From the NCBI GenBank assembly GCA_945888375.1, contig CAMCZZ010000002.1, positions 62,001 through 126,000 on the forward strand: a stretch of 64,000 nt of DNA, written 5' to 3'. Under the pieces are notes generated by a model. It searched no databases. It saw nothing but the letters and a program-made list of their open reading frames with translations, and was not told the origin of the DNA. The stretch's first letter is position 1. Every line of letters begins with the position of its first letter. The stretch comes from Akkermansia muciniphila (GTDB lineage Bacteria > Verrucomicrobiota > Verrucomicrobiia > Opitutales > Opitutaceae). This document shows, piece after piece, positions 35,399 to 44,657 of this stretch. The translations under genes and the position numbers were made by a program.

Positions 35399-38300
35399 AT
35401 GTTTTCCCCCAGCCGCTTCTATCCGGCTCGTGCGTCGCGTTTCGTGACGGCGTTGCTTGGCTTTCTGCATTTTATCGCGGTGTCCATCGCCGCCAACGAT
35501 CCGGGAGGCGGAGCGGCCGGCGTCGGTGCCAACGTCACGCTGGCCACGACCGGCACGACCGCGACGCTGGATAACGGCGTCATCAACGCCGTCATCGACA
35601 AAACCACCGGCCGGGTCACCAGCTACAAGCTCAACGGGGTGCAGATGGTAGATCCTGCCAACCCCATTTATTACAGCATGGACGGGGGCACGAACTACGA
35701 GCAGCCGAGCGGCTGCGTTTATTCGGTCACCAGCCAGACCACCGACATGGTGGACATCTCCTGCAAGCGCACCTGGAGCTCGACCGCCGGCTACAAGCAC
35801 GTCTTCGACATCGAGCTCCACTGGGTGCTGCGCCGGGGCGACACCGGCCTCTACGCCTACGCCATTCTCAACCATCCCGCCACTTATCCGGCGGCCACCG
35901 TCGGGGAGTGGCGCATCGTCTGGAAACTCCCGCGCACCACCACGACTTTCACCTTCGAGCGCGCCTACGTCGACGAGCTCCGCAACTGGGAGATGCCATC
36001 CTACTACGATTACCAGCGTTCGTCGCCGACCGCCATCGGCGAGATCGTAAAGCTCAACACCGGCGTGCGCGCCGGCAAATACGACGGAAAATACTCCTAC
36101 TCCGCCCGCTACTTTGATGTCGGGACCTGGGGACATGCCAGCAACATTGCGAAAAAGGGCGTCTGGTTTGTGCTCGGCGGGCACGATTATTTCAACGACG
36201 GCCCCACCAAGCAGGATCTCACCACATCCGAGAGTTACATTCTCATGCACTTCGGCCGTAACCATTACGATGGCTCCGGCATCAGCGTCCCGGCCGGCGA
36301 AACGTGGCGAAAGCAATTCGGACCTTTTTTGCTGTATTGCAACGGCACCACGGCCGCCTCCGGAGCCGGCGATGTGCTCTGGGCCGACGCGAAGGCCCAG
36401 GTAGCCGCCGAAAAAGCCGCCTGGCCCTACTCGTGGCTCGCCAGCGCCGACCACCCCGCCGCGAGCGGACGCGGCACCGTCACCGGCAAGCTCGTGATCA
36501 ACGACGCCCTCAAGGCCGGCGTGAGCGGCGCGGGCGCCCACGTCGGTCTCGCCGCTCCCGAGGACACTGCCGGTAACTGGCAGTTCCAAGGCAAGGGCTA
36601 CCAATACTGGACCGTCGCCGACGCTTCGGGGAACTTCACCATCCCGGGCGTCCGTCCCGGGACTTACACGCTCTACGCCTTCAATGACGGCGTCGTCGGC
36701 GAATTCTCTAAAACTGCCGTCACCGTGACCGGCGGCGCCACCAACGCCCAGGGCACGCTCTCGTGGAATGTCGCCCATCCCGGCGCGAGCATCGCCTGGG
36801 AAATCGGCACACCCAACCGCACCGCAAAGGAGTTTCGCCACGGCAACGACTATTTTGAACCCTTCCTTTGGGATGGCTTCTCCGCCGAGTTGCCGAACCC
36901 GATCGTTTACACCATCGGCACCAGTAACCCCGCCACTCACTGGAACTACGTCCACACGCTCTACGCCACCACTGACGCCAACGGCGTCACCACCACCACA
37001 CCCTGGAACTGGAAGGTAAACTTCCATCTCCCCGCCGTTCCCGCCAGCGGCAACGCCGTGCTGACCATCGCCGTCGCCAGCTCAAACTACGCCCGCCTCT
37101 GGCTCTACTTGAACGACGAACCGAACGCCTTCGCGCGCATTTCGCCGCCGGTCGATGGCGGCAACGCCCTTCTGCGCCAGGGCATCCACGCCAAATACAG
37201 CCGCCTCGACCTCAGTATCCCGGTATCTCGCCTCAAGGTCGGCGCGAATACCTTCACCTTTAGTTTCAGCGGCTCAGACCAATCGACGCACGTGATGTAT
37301 GATTACCTGCGGCTCGAACTCCCCGCCTTTCCGCCTCCTCCGCCCTCCTCGGGGCGCACCGTGACATGGAAGGGCGGCCCCACCTCCGCGGCCAACACCT
37401 GGGATAACGGTTCCACCCCCGCTTGGACCAACTCCGCCACGCTGGCTGCCAGCCCCTTCGGCACCGGTGATAAAGTGATCTTCGACGACACGGGTTCGAA
37501 CAGCACCAGCCTCGTGCTCGCCGCCGCGGTCGAGCCGGAGAAGATGACCGTTTCCGGCGCGAAAAGCTACACCCTCGCCGGCAGTGGCGAACTGAGCGGC
37601 CAGATGAGCCTCGTGAAATCCGGCGCCGGCACCTTCACCCTCACGCCGGCCTCGCTCGCCCTCTCCGGCGGCGCGACCACCCCGGCCAGCCCGGTTGTCA
37701 CCGTTACCAGCACCGCCGGAGCATTGCCCGGCCTGCTCATTGCGGGCGCCGGCATCCCGGCCGGCACCCGTATCCAGACCGTGGACTCGGCCACCCGGCT
37801 TACGCTCACTGCCAATGCCACCGCCGCCGGCTCCGCGCTCACTTTCAGCGTCGGCGGAGTCCATTCCTTTACCGGCACAACCACCATCACGGGCGGGACC
37901 CTCGCCTTCGGCAGCGACGCCGCCAACACCAACGGGCTCGGGACAAGTGACGTCAGCCTGCAGGGCGGCTCTCTCGTCATGTATACCAAGACAAATAACA
38001 GCGTCAGCAGCACCGGCGCCTGGAACATCGAAGTGCCGACCGGCGCCACCGGCACCCTGGCCCCGGGCTGGCGCTGCGTGTTGACCGGCAAGCTCACCGG
38101 CGGAGGCGTTCTGAATTACAAGCTCCCCGCCGGGGCCATCCGGGCCGACCTGCGCGGTGACTGGTCGGGCTTTACCGGCCGGATCAACGCCACCGCGCCC
38201 ACCGGCTCCTCCGCGGATTTTCGCATGGCGCTCGATTACTCCTGGCCCGGCCTGCCCGCCGCCGCGCTCAACCTCGGCCCGGGCGTCACCGCCTACTACT

Positions 38301-39523
38301 CGGGCAATCTGAATGCCGGCCTTGGCACCTTTGTGAGCCTCGGCGAGCTTTCCGGCTCCGGCGCACTGAGGGGCGGCTCGATCGCCGGCCGACAGCTTAC
38401 CTACCGTATCGGGAGTATCGACACTGACGCGACCTACTCCGGCACGATATCGGAGCAGAGCCTCGGTCTCACCAATCTCGTCAAAGTCGGCGCCGGAACC
38501 TGGACCTACTCCGGCGCTGCGACCATCAACGGGTCCGCTGGCATCCAGTCCGGCGTGCTGCGCCTCAGCGGCTCCCTCGCCGCCTCCGCCGCTTCCGTCA
38601 CTGAAATAGCGGACGCCGCCGTTCTGGCGCTCGCCGGCGGGTTCCTTTCCTCCGGCACGGTGCATGTCGGCTCCGGCGGGACGCTGCTGGGTTCCGGCAG
38701 GCTCCTCGCCTCCGTCGTCAACGACGAGGCCGTCAACGTCTCCGGCGGCCTGCTTTCGGTTTCGACGGATTTCATCCACAACGGGGCCCTCGCCGTTTCG
38801 GGCGGCTCCAGGCTGTCGGTAGGCGGCATCTTTGCCGCCGCCGAAGCCGCGACTTGGCGCACCGGGCTCCTTTCTGACTCCGTCGCGACCGACGCGCTCG
38901 GCGGCGTGGTCGCCGGCTCGGCCGCACTCAGCCCGGCCACGACCGTCAACCTCGATTTCGCCGCGGTCGGCTCGACCGTGAGCTTCGCTTCCTCCTTTTG
39001 GACTGCCACGCGTTCCTGGCCGGTGCTCTCCGCTGGCTCCGTCACCGGCACGGTCGCGCTGGGCTCGATCAGCGCGGACTCGCTCGGCCGCTCCGCTTCC
39101 GCTTACGGCGCCTTTTCCCTGCCAAACACCGAGACCGGCGCCACGCTGATCTGGACACCCCTCACCCCTTTTGAGCGCTGGCAAATCCAATGGTTCGGCG
39201 CCACCACCGCGCCGTCGGCCGCCGCCAATGCCGATCCCGACGGCGACGGCCAGACCAACGCCAGCGAGCAGATCGCCGGAACCGATCCCACCGATCCCCG
39301 CTCGCGCTTCGTGCTCTCCGTCGTTACCGTTGCGGGCTCGCTGCAACTTTCGTGGCCCGCCCTCGCCGGCCAGACTTACCAGGTGCAGATTTGCCCTGAT
39401 CTTGCCGCCGCCGCCTGGACCCCGGTGGCCAATCTCACCGCCACCGGCCCCGCAGCGACCTTCGTTCCCGCGTCTTCGAGCGAGGCGCGACGCTTCTACC
39501 GCGTCACGACGCCCGCGCCCTGA
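35399..39523 (+). CDS. Rhamnogalacturonan-lyase-like (PL4) protein fused to beta-strand repeats
   Basis: A 1374-residue exported protein (signal peptide about 1-32). Residues about 40-330 match the PL4 catalytic domain pattern: TLDNGVINAVIDKTTGRVTS, VDISCKRTWSS, GLYAYAILNHPATYPA and GEWRIVWKLP. A carboxypeptidase-regulatory/fibronectin-like domain (about 360-450, GNFTIPGVRPGTYTLYAFND) and a jelly-roll carbohydrate-binding-like domain (about 460-640, GTPNRTAKEFRHGNDYFEPF) complete the standard PL4 layout. A PPPPPSSG linker near residue 645 leads to about 600 residues of autotransporter-associated beta-strand repeats. The C-terminal domain has DPDGDGQTNASEQIAGTDP and ends RRFYRVTTPAP. PL4 enzymes cleave the rhamnose-galacturonate backbone of rhamnogalacturonan I. 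The activity of this member is inferred from the fold. Confidence 0.85.
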   Translation: MFSPSRFYPARASRFVTALLGFLHFIAVSIAANDPGGGAAGVGANVTLATTGTTATLDNGVINAVIDKTTGRVTSYKLNGVQMVDPANPIYYSMDGGTNYEQPSGCVYSVTSQTTDMVDISCKRTWSSTAGYKHVFDIELHWVLRRGDTGLYAYAILNHPATYPAATVGEWRIVWKLPRTTTTFTFERAYVDELRNWEMPSYYDYQRSSPTAIGEIVKLNTGVRAGKYDGKYSYSARYFDVGTWGHASNIAKKGVWFVLGGHDYFNDGPTKQDLTTSESYILMHFGRNHYDGSGISVPAGETWRKQFGPFLLYCNGTTAASGAGDVLWADAKAQVAAEKAAWPYSWLASADHPAASGRGTVTGKLVINDALKAGVSGAGAHVGLAAPEDTAGNWQFQGKGYQYWTVADASGNFTIPGVRPGTYTLYAFNDGVVGEFSKTAVTVTGGATNAQGTLSWNVAHPGASIAWEIGTPNRTAKEFRHGNDYFEPFLWDGFSAELPNPIVYTIGTSNPATHWNYVHTLYATTDANGVTTTTPWNWKVNFHLPAVPASGNAVLTIAVASSNYARLWLYLNDEPNAFARISPPVDGGNALLRQGIHAKYSRLDLSIPVSRLKVGANTFTFSFSGSDQSTHVMYDYLRLELPAFPPPPPSSGRTVTWKGGPTSAANTWDNGSTPAWTNSATLAASPFGTGDKVIFDDTGSNSTSLVLAAAVEPEKMTVSGAKSYTLAGSGELSGQMSLVKSGAGTFTLTPASLALSGGATTPASPVVTVTSTAGALPGLLIAGAGIPAGTRIQTVDSATRLTLTANATAAGSALTFSVGGVHSFTGTTTITGGTLAFGSDAANTNGLGTSDVSLQGGSLVMYTKTNNSVSSTGAWNIEVPTGATGTLAPGWRCVLTGKLTGGGVLNYKLPAGAIRADLRGDWSGFTGRINATAPTGSSADFRMALDYSWPGLPAAALNLGPGVTAYYSGNLNAGLGTFVSLGELSGSGALRGGSIAGRQLTYRIGSIDTDATYSGTISEQSLGLTNLVKVGAGTWTYSGAATINGSAGIQSGVLRLSGSLAASAASVTEIADAAVLALAGGFLSSGTVHVGSGGTLLGSGRLLASVVNDEAVNVSGGLLSVSTDFIHNGALAVSGGSRLSVGGIFAAAEAATWRTGLLSDSVATDALGGVVAGSAALSPATTVNLDFAAVGSTVSFASSFWTATRSWPVLSAGSVTGTVALGSISADSLGRSASAYGAFSLPNTETGATLIWTPLTPFERWQIQWFGATTAPSAAANADPDGDGQTNASEQIAGTDPTDPRSRFVLSVVTVAGSLQLSWPALAGQTYQVQICPDLAAAAWTPVANLTATGPAATFVPASSSEARRFYRVTTPAP

Positions 39524-39583
39524 GCCGGCGCGCCCCCCCTTTTGCCTTTCGCGTCACCGCCGGGCGGCTTAGGTTTTCATTCC

Positions 39584-40675
39584 ATGCCCGACGAAAGCGA
39601 ATCACCCGACGCCCGGCGCTTGCAGCAGAAGAAGCCCGCTTTTCCGGTCGGCGACGCCCTGCGCGCCTACTTGCGGCGGACGCGGCGTGAGCGCGATCTG
39701 CCGGTCACCTACGAGCGGTTGCGGCACTTTACCGACAGCGTGCCTCTCTCTGACGTGCGCGGTAAGCCTTCGCTCTGGGAAAGCGTGTTTTATGACCGGC
39801 TGGACATGCAGGGTCTGCACGAGGACCTGAAGCGTGTTTACGCCATCCTCCGGGTGGACGGCGACCTCTCGGTCATGCAGCACCTCTACATCGACCGGAT
39901 CGATTTTTGCGCCTTCGGCAACTCCGCCCCCTTCCGCGTTCGCATCGTCAACGCCTACAACGATAATCCCGACCACTTCTACGTGAAGCGCGGCGATGCC
40001 TCGCGCATCTACGGCCTCGAGCTGGAGCACCTGCTCTCGCCCAACCGCCTTAACTTCCTCACCTGCGGCGCCACCCTCGTCGAGGAGCACATCGCCGGCA
40101 TCCCGGGCAACGAGTTTATCGACCGCTGGCTGGAAAGCCCCGAGATCCGGCCGGTGCGGCTGGCGAAGGAGTTGGTCAAATTCAACGAGCGCTGCTTCGT
40201 GCGCCTGCTGGGCGACATGCGCGCCTACAATTTCGTCATGGTGGTCACGCCGGATTTCGAGGACGCGCAGATCCGGGTGCGCGCGCTGGACTTCGACCAG
40301 CAGAGCTACGAGGGCCGGCTCAATCTCTACAAACCGCAGTTTTTCAAGGACAACGCCCCGCTCGCGCTCTTCTGCGCGAAACACCTCCGCATCGAAACCG
40401 CCCGCCAATACCAGCGCGAGGAGCAGGTGATCATTCTCCAGCGCGCCGCCATCATCGAGGACCGGCTGGCGATGCTGCTCGCGGCGATGAGCGCCGACCC
40501 GCTCGCGCCGCCCGACCATGTGCGCGAGCTGCGCGAGGGGCTGGCCGAGTTCTACCAGCGCTCCGCCTACCTGCGGTGCGAGTCGATGGGTGCGCTGGTC
40601 CGGGAGAATCTGGAGAGCATCCGCCTCGCCGTCGCCGGCGCCGATGCCCCGGTGCGTTCGGGGCTCGGCGTGTGA
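39584..40675 (+). CDS. Uncharacterised cytoplasmic protein with kinase-like motifs
   Basis: I start it at the ATG at 39584; the 14 residues before it do not look like coding sequence. The 363-residue protein has no signal peptide or membrane segment. I do not recognise a named family. Several features match a divergent protein-kinase/phosphotransferase fold in the right order: Lys135 in HFYVKRGDAS, Glu146 or Glu148 in GLELEHLL, a hinge-like LVEEHIAGIPGNEF (about 165-178), GDMRAYNF (Asp211 and Asn216, spaced as in the catalytic loop), and Asp236/Asp238 in ALDFDQQSYEG. This assignment is inference. The gene is followed closely by a small membrane protein and stands between a PL4 lyase and a secreted peptide. 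Confidence 0.7.
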   Translation: MPDESESPDARRLQQKKPAFPVGDALRAYLRRTRRERDLPVTYERLRHFTDSVPLSDVRGKPSLWESVFYDRLDMQGLHEDLKRVYAILRVDGDLSVMQHLYIDRIDFCAFGNSAPFRVRIVNAYNDNPDHFYVKRGDASRIYGLELEHLLSPNRLNFLTCGATLVEEHIAGIPGNEFIDRWLESPEIRPVRLAKELVKFNERCFVRLLGDMRAYNFVMVVTPDFEDAQIRVRALDFDQQSYEGRLNLYKPQFFKDNAPLALFCAKHLRIETARQYQREEQVIILQRAAIIEDRLAMLLAAMSADPLAPPDHVRELREGLAEFYQRSAYLRCESMGALVRENLESIRLAVAGADAPVRSGLGV

Positions 40676-40719
40676 ACCCGGGCTGGATTTTTTGCACCGC
40701 TCCGCCCAAACCTCGCCCC

Positions 40720-41196
40720 ATGCCCACGCCTCCGTCCGCCGAGAAACCTGTCGCGTGCCAACACGACGAAGCCCGCCATCTGCTCTCGATCGGCACGGGG
40801 CTGGATGGGGCGCTGCGCCTGCTCATGACGCAGTTCGCGGTGTTGCAGACCCGCTCGCAGTTGCTCCTCACTGTGGCGACCCTGGCTCTCACGATCACCG
40901 GCTTCTCCGGGCCGCGCATCGCGGCGGCGGGAGATTTCCAACGGCTGGCTCTGGCGGGTGGGTTGGCCCTAGTTTTGGGCTCGATGCTGCTTATTCTGGG
41001 AGGTTCGCTGCGTATCCGCTGGGTAACCCAGTTTCGCCGGCCGGAGGGCGGGGACGACGCTGCGCTGCTGGCTCAGATCGTGTGTTACCGGGACCGCAAG
41101 ACGCGCCTTTTCTTCCTCGAGGTCTGCCTGTTGCTCGCTGGCCTGGCCGCCTACGTCGCGGCGATCATTGGCTATTTCCTAGGTGGCAGACTCTAA
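40720..41196 (+). CDS. Small membrane protein, function unknown
   Basis: A 158-residue protein starting at the ATG preceded by CGCCCC. After a soluble N-terminus (about 1-50) there are hydrophobic segments at about 45-65 (LLLTVATLALTITGFSG), 75-97 (LALAGGLALVLGSMLLIL) and 130-155 (LEVCLLLAGLAAYVAAIIGY). The central polar loop contains YRDRKTRLFF. No known domain is recognised. It starts 44 bases after the kinase-like gene and is probably in the same transcript, so the two may work together; that is only inference from position. Confidence 0.7.
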   Translation: MPTPPSAEKPVACQHDEARHLLSIGTGLDGALRLLMTQFAVLQTRSQLLLTVATLALTITGFSGPRIAAAGDFQRLALAGGLALVLGSMLLILGGSLRIRWVTQFRRPEGGDDAALLAQIVCYRDRKTRLFFLEVCLLLAGLAAYVAAIIGYFLGGRL

Positions 41197-41432
41197 GCCG
41201 GCAATATTCCGTTGGATAGCCGAGCAGCGGGGCGAGGGGGCGAGCCGAGGGCCCCTCAGTATGGGCCCGCCAAGTCGCCGCGCCGCGCCCCGGGCAACGG
41301 AATTTCCCCGGCTAAGGCTATTTGCCGGACCATTTGCCTTTTTTTGAAACATCTTTCCCCTTTGGGCGTCTACCTAGCACACCCGAGGCGATGTTGCTTC
41401 GGTCTTTAACCAATCCCCCCACTAAAATCATC
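41197..41432. other. Intergenic region before the small secreted peptide
   Basis: The first 100 bases are GC-rich and show no gene. The stretch 41330-41432 is less GC-rich and probably contains the promoter of the 47-codon gene, but I cannot place -35/-10 boxes with confidence. Confidence 0.35.
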
Positions 41433-41576
41433 ATGAAAAAAATCCTCCTCGTTGTGTCGGTCCTCTCTCTCGCCACCCTCGGCCACGCCGGTGAAGGCTG
41501 CGGCAGCGGTTGCGGCGGCGACAAAAAGCCCGCTGATTCCACCGGTCCCGCCAAGCCCGCTGACAAAGCTACCTGA
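41433..41576 (+). CDS. Small secreted Cys/Gly-rich peptide (47 residues)
   Basis: The ATG at 41433 opens a 47-codon gene. Residues 1-18 are a clear signal peptide (MKKILLVVSVLSLATLGHAG), leaving a mature peptide of about 28 residues that starts EGCGSGCGGDKKPAD and continues with Pro, Ala, Lys and Asp. The CGSGCGG pair of cysteines could bind metal or form a disulfide. It is followed within 22 bases by two stacked intrinsic terminators, strong evidence for a discrete transcript. I do not know its function; similar short peptides exist in many Verrucomicrobiota by general impression only. Confidence 0.75.
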   Translation: MKKILLVVSVLSLATLGHAGEGCGSGCGGDKKPADSTGPAKPADKAT

Positions 41577-41597
41577 GCACCCAGTCTGAGCTTCCCG

Positions 41598-41616
41598 GAC
41601 CGCGTTTGCGGTCTTT
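41598..41616 (+). terminator. First of two stacked terminators
   Basis: GACCGC-GTTT-GCGGTC forms a six-pair hairpin followed by a short T run, 22 bases after the small peptide gene. Confidence 0.65.
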
Positions 41617-41619
41617 TCG

Positions 41620-41646
41620 CCGATCCCCGACGGGATCGGTTTTTTT
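41620..41646 (+). terminator. Second, stronger stacked terminator
   Basis: CCGATCCC (41620-41627) pairs with GGGATCGG (41632-41639) around a four-base loop and is followed by seven T. Confidence 0.92.
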
Positions 41647-41683
41647 GCGCCCAAAGCAAAAACCTTGATTGATTCAGGAGTAA

Positions 41684-41699
41684 TTTAATAACTATAAAA
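41684..41699 (+). promoter_or_regulatory. AT-rich element directly before the start codon
   Basis: TTTAATAACTATAAAA ends at the base before the ATG at 41700. Related AT-rich sequences occur at 47923-47938 and 59302-59323. It could be a -10 region of a nearly leaderless transcript or an unstructured translation-start region. Confidence 0.35.
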
Positions 41700-44657
41700 A
41701 TGTTCCGGTTACCCCTTCCGGTCAGTTTGTTGGTCGCCGGTGTGTCGAGCGCTTCGGTTTTACTCGCCCAAGTGCCGAACGGCGCGTGGGTCTATCCTTC
41801 CGCGGCCGGGGATTTGGTCTATCAGATGGATGAACGCGGCCAGCGCATCGCCGATTACTCCGCTTGCGGTTATCGCGCCGGCGATGAACCGCTTCCGGAA
41901 GTCGTCGCCACCATACCGGCGGCTCGGTGGGTGGCGGTTTCGCCCGGCCCCGGCGACGACACCGCCCAGCTCCAAGCCGCGATCAACACCGTTTCCGCAT
42001 TCACGCCCGATACCAACGGCTGGCGAGGGGGCGTCGCGCTGGCCGCCGGCGAGTATCAACTTGCTGACACGCTTAAAATCACGAGCAGCGGCGTGGTCCT
42101 GAAAGGCGCCGGCTCCGATCCCGCGACCGGCACCCGCCTGCGTGCGACCGATCCCCGCCAATACACCGTCATCCAGGTGCTCGGTTCCGGCAGCCGCAGT
42201 ATCGTGAGCGGCACGACCCGCAACTTGGTCCAGACCCTGATGCCGGCCGGCGCGCGGTCGTTTCAAGTGGACTCCACCACGGGTCTGGCGGTCGGCCAAA
42301 CGGTCATCGTGAAACGCCCCAGCCCGGCCAACTGGATCGCGGACCTCGGCATGGACCTGCTCGGCCCGGGCACCGGTGGCGACCCCGACGTCGTGCCCTG
42401 GACAGCCGGGTCCAAGGATCTGGTTTTCGACCGTGTGATCACCCGTATTGAGGGCAGGTGGATCACGGTGGATGCGCCGATTCCACAGAGCATTGAAACG
42501 CGCTACGGCGGTGGCCAGATCTGGCGCTACGTCTGGACGGGCCGCATCCAACAGGTCGGGATCGAGGATCTGTATGGGTTCTCCGACTACGCCACACCGA
42601 CCGACGAGGCCCACGCGTGGACCTTCATCGAGCTGGGCAAGATCCAGCACGGCTGGGTGCGCAACATCACCGCGCAGTATTTCGGTTTCTCCGCCGTTTA
42701 CGCGGGCGCGGGGTGCAAATGGGTGACGGTCGCCGGCTCGCGTTGTCTCGATGCCGTGTCGATCATCACCGGCTCCCGCCGCTATTCCTTTTATATAGAC
42801 GACGCCGAGCTGTGCCTGTTCGTCGACAACTTCGCCCGCAAGGGCCGTCACGACTTTGTCCTCGGCTCGCTGGTCGCCGGTCCCAATGCCTTCGTGCACT
42901 GCACCGCCGAGTCGGCCTACGCCGACACCGGCCCGCACCATCGATGGGCGGTCGGCACCCTCTTCGACAACGTCACGGTCGGGGGAAACGAGATCAATAT
43001 CCAGAACCGCGGCAACGCCGGCACCGGTCATGGCTGGGCCGGGGCTTACTCGGTGGTCTGGAACTCGACCGCAAATGCCCTCCGCGTGCGTAACCCGCCG
43101 ACGGCGCGCAACTGGGTCGTGGGCTCGACCGGGGCCATCCTCGCCAGCGCCTTTCCCGTCGGGGCCGATCCGGACGGAACTTACGACGGTTCCGGGCCGG
43201 CCGGCCGGCCCGTTTATCCGCGCAGCCTTTACCACAGCCAGCTTCAGCAACGCCTGAAGCGCCCGCGCTCCGAGTTCCGCGAGGTCTGGCTCGGCGACAT
43301 CGACCAACATGCCAACATCGGCGGGACGGGCGAGGTGGTGGCCTGCAATGCCACCTGGCTGACCCGCGTCGACGCGCTGGACGCCCTGCCGGCCGCCGCT
43401 TTGTTCGACGCACCCACCGGCCGCCGCCATACGGCGTTCAGCCTGGCTTTCACCTTGGACGCCGGCGACACCGTGGTCGCCGCCGCGTTGACGGTCGGAC
43501 TGCGTGCGGTCGGATCGACCGCGGATGCCGCCGACGACACTTTACGGCTCGACGACACGACTGCGCCGCTGTCCTACGCCGCGCTGGGTTGGGGTTCCCT
43601 TTCGCCCGACGGCTCCGCGTCCCGCACGATTGCCGTCGATCCCGCCCTGCTCGCCGACGGCCGCCTTGACGTCGCTCTCGGGCCAGACAGCGCCGCCGAT
43701 TACGCCGTGCTGCTGCTGCAGGTCGCCAAGGCCCTGCCGGCCTCGCGCACGGTGGAACTCGCGCCCGCGGCAGACGCGTTTGTCCGCGCCGGGACCGCCT
43801 ATCAAACGGTCAACTTCGGCAATGCCCGGACGCTGGTCGCGCGGGATGTGACCGTCGGCGCATCGAACCATGAGACTTTTTTGCGCTGGGACCTCTCCGG
43901 GCTCGAAGGCGTCGTCCTCGACGCGCGGGTGCAACTCGCCGGTGTGACCGCCACCCAGGCGGGCAACGAAAACGGTGTCGCGCTGACTGGCGCAGACTGG
44001 GTCGAGACCGCGCTCACCTTTCAAAACAAACCCGCCTCCGGAAAGCTTTTCGCCCAATGGCTCCCGGTCGCGGGTGGTGCGGCCGGATTCAACGTCACTG
44101 CCCCGCTCGCAGCCGCCCGTCTCCGCGACGCGCAACTGGCGCTGCGCGTTTTCGCCACCGGCGATCACGGCGCGGCCGGCGAAGTGGTCTACGCATCGCG
44201 GGAAAGCACCGTCGCGGCGGATCGTCCGCGGCTGGTCCTTACGATCGTGGGGGCGGTCTCGTCCATCGCCGACTGGAGGGCGGCTCGCTTCGGCACTTTC
44301 GCGAGCGTGGCCGATGCCGCCGATCTCGCCGATCCGGATGGCGATGCCTTAACCAACGTGCAGGAGTATGTCCTCGGCACCGATCCACTCTCGCGGGAGA
44401 TGGGCGGATTGCTCTCCCTCGACTCCTCGGCGGACGACTTGTCCCTCGCATTTACCGCCCGCGCCGCGACGGGGCAGGGCTACTCCGGGCTTACCCGGCA
44501 CTACGCGGTCGAGACCAGCTCCGACCTCACCGATCCGGCCGGCTGGTCGGTTCAACCCGGCTACGCCGACATCACGGGCGCCGGCCAATTGGTCTCACTC
44601 ACCGTCGCCGGACCCGCTCCGCGCGTGTTTTTCCGTCTTAAATCCTGGCTCCAATGA
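41700..44657 (+). CDS. Exported beta-helix (pectate-lyase-like) protein with DNRLRE domain
   Basis: A 985-residue protein with a signal peptide (about 1-23). A DYSACGY segment is followed by DDTAQLQAAINTVSAF and a long parallel beta-helix (about 80-570) with GIEDLYGFSDYA and repeated N/G-rich rungs. A DNRLRE/CBM96-like domain spans about 680-855 (PAADAFVRAGTAYQTVNFGN, ETFLRWDLSGLEG). The C-terminal domain has ADPDGDALTNVQEYVLGTDP and ends RVFFRLKSWLQ. The N-terminus resembles that of the 47950-50028 protein, so the two are probably related enzymes. The fold fits a polysaccharide lyase or hydrolase; the family is not assigned. Its stop overlaps the start of the PL6-type gene (ATGA). Confidence 0.8.
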   Translation: MFRLPLPVSLLVAGVSSASVLLAQVPNGAWVYPSAAGDLVYQMDERGQRIADYSACGYRAGDEPLPEVVATIPAARWVAVSPGPGDDTAQLQAAINTVSAFTPDTNGWRGGVALAAGEYQLADTLKITSSGVVLKGAGSDPATGTRLRATDPRQYTVIQVLGSGSRSIVSGTTRNLVQTLMPAGARSFQVDSTTGLAVGQTVIVKRPSPANWIADLGMDLLGPGTGGDPDVVPWTAGSKDLVFDRVITRIEGRWITVDAPIPQSIETRYGGGQIWRYVWTGRIQQVGIEDLYGFSDYATPTDEAHAWTFIELGKIQHGWVRNITAQYFGFSAVYAGAGCKWVTVAGSRCLDAVSIITGSRRYSFYIDDAELCLFVDNFARKGRHDFVLGSLVAGPNAFVHCTAESAYADTGPHHRWAVGTLFDNVTVGGNEINIQNRGNAGTGHGWAGAYSVVWNSTANALRVRNPPTARNWVVGSTGAILASAFPVGADPDGTYDGSGPAGRPVYPRSLYHSQLQQRLKRPRSEFREVWLGDIDQHANIGGTGEVVACNATWLTRVDALDALPAAALFDAPTGRRHTAFSLAFTLDAGDTVVAAALTVGLRAVGSTADAADDTLRLDDTTAPLSYAALGWGSLSPDGSASRTIAVDPALLADGRLDVALGPDSAADYAVLLLQVAKALPASRTVELAPAADAFVRAGTAYQTVNFGNARTLVARDVTVGASNHETFLRWDLSGLEGVVLDARVQLAGVTATQAGNENGVALTGADWVETALTFQNKPASGKLFAQWLPVAGGAAGFNVTAPLAAARLRDAQLALRVFATGDHGAAGEVVYASRESTVAADRPRLVLTIVGAVSSIADWRAARFGTFASVADAADLADPDGDALTNVQEYVLGTDPLSREMGGLLSLDSSADDLSLAFTARAATGQGYSGLTRHYAVETSSDLTDPAGWSVQPGYADITGAGQLVSLTVAGPAPRVFFRLKSWLQ

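Noticed and set aside
37274-39346. Open frame of 690 codons antisense to the PL4 fusion gene
   Set aside because: Shadow frame, G/A/R-rich, produced by the repetitive high-GC coding strand.
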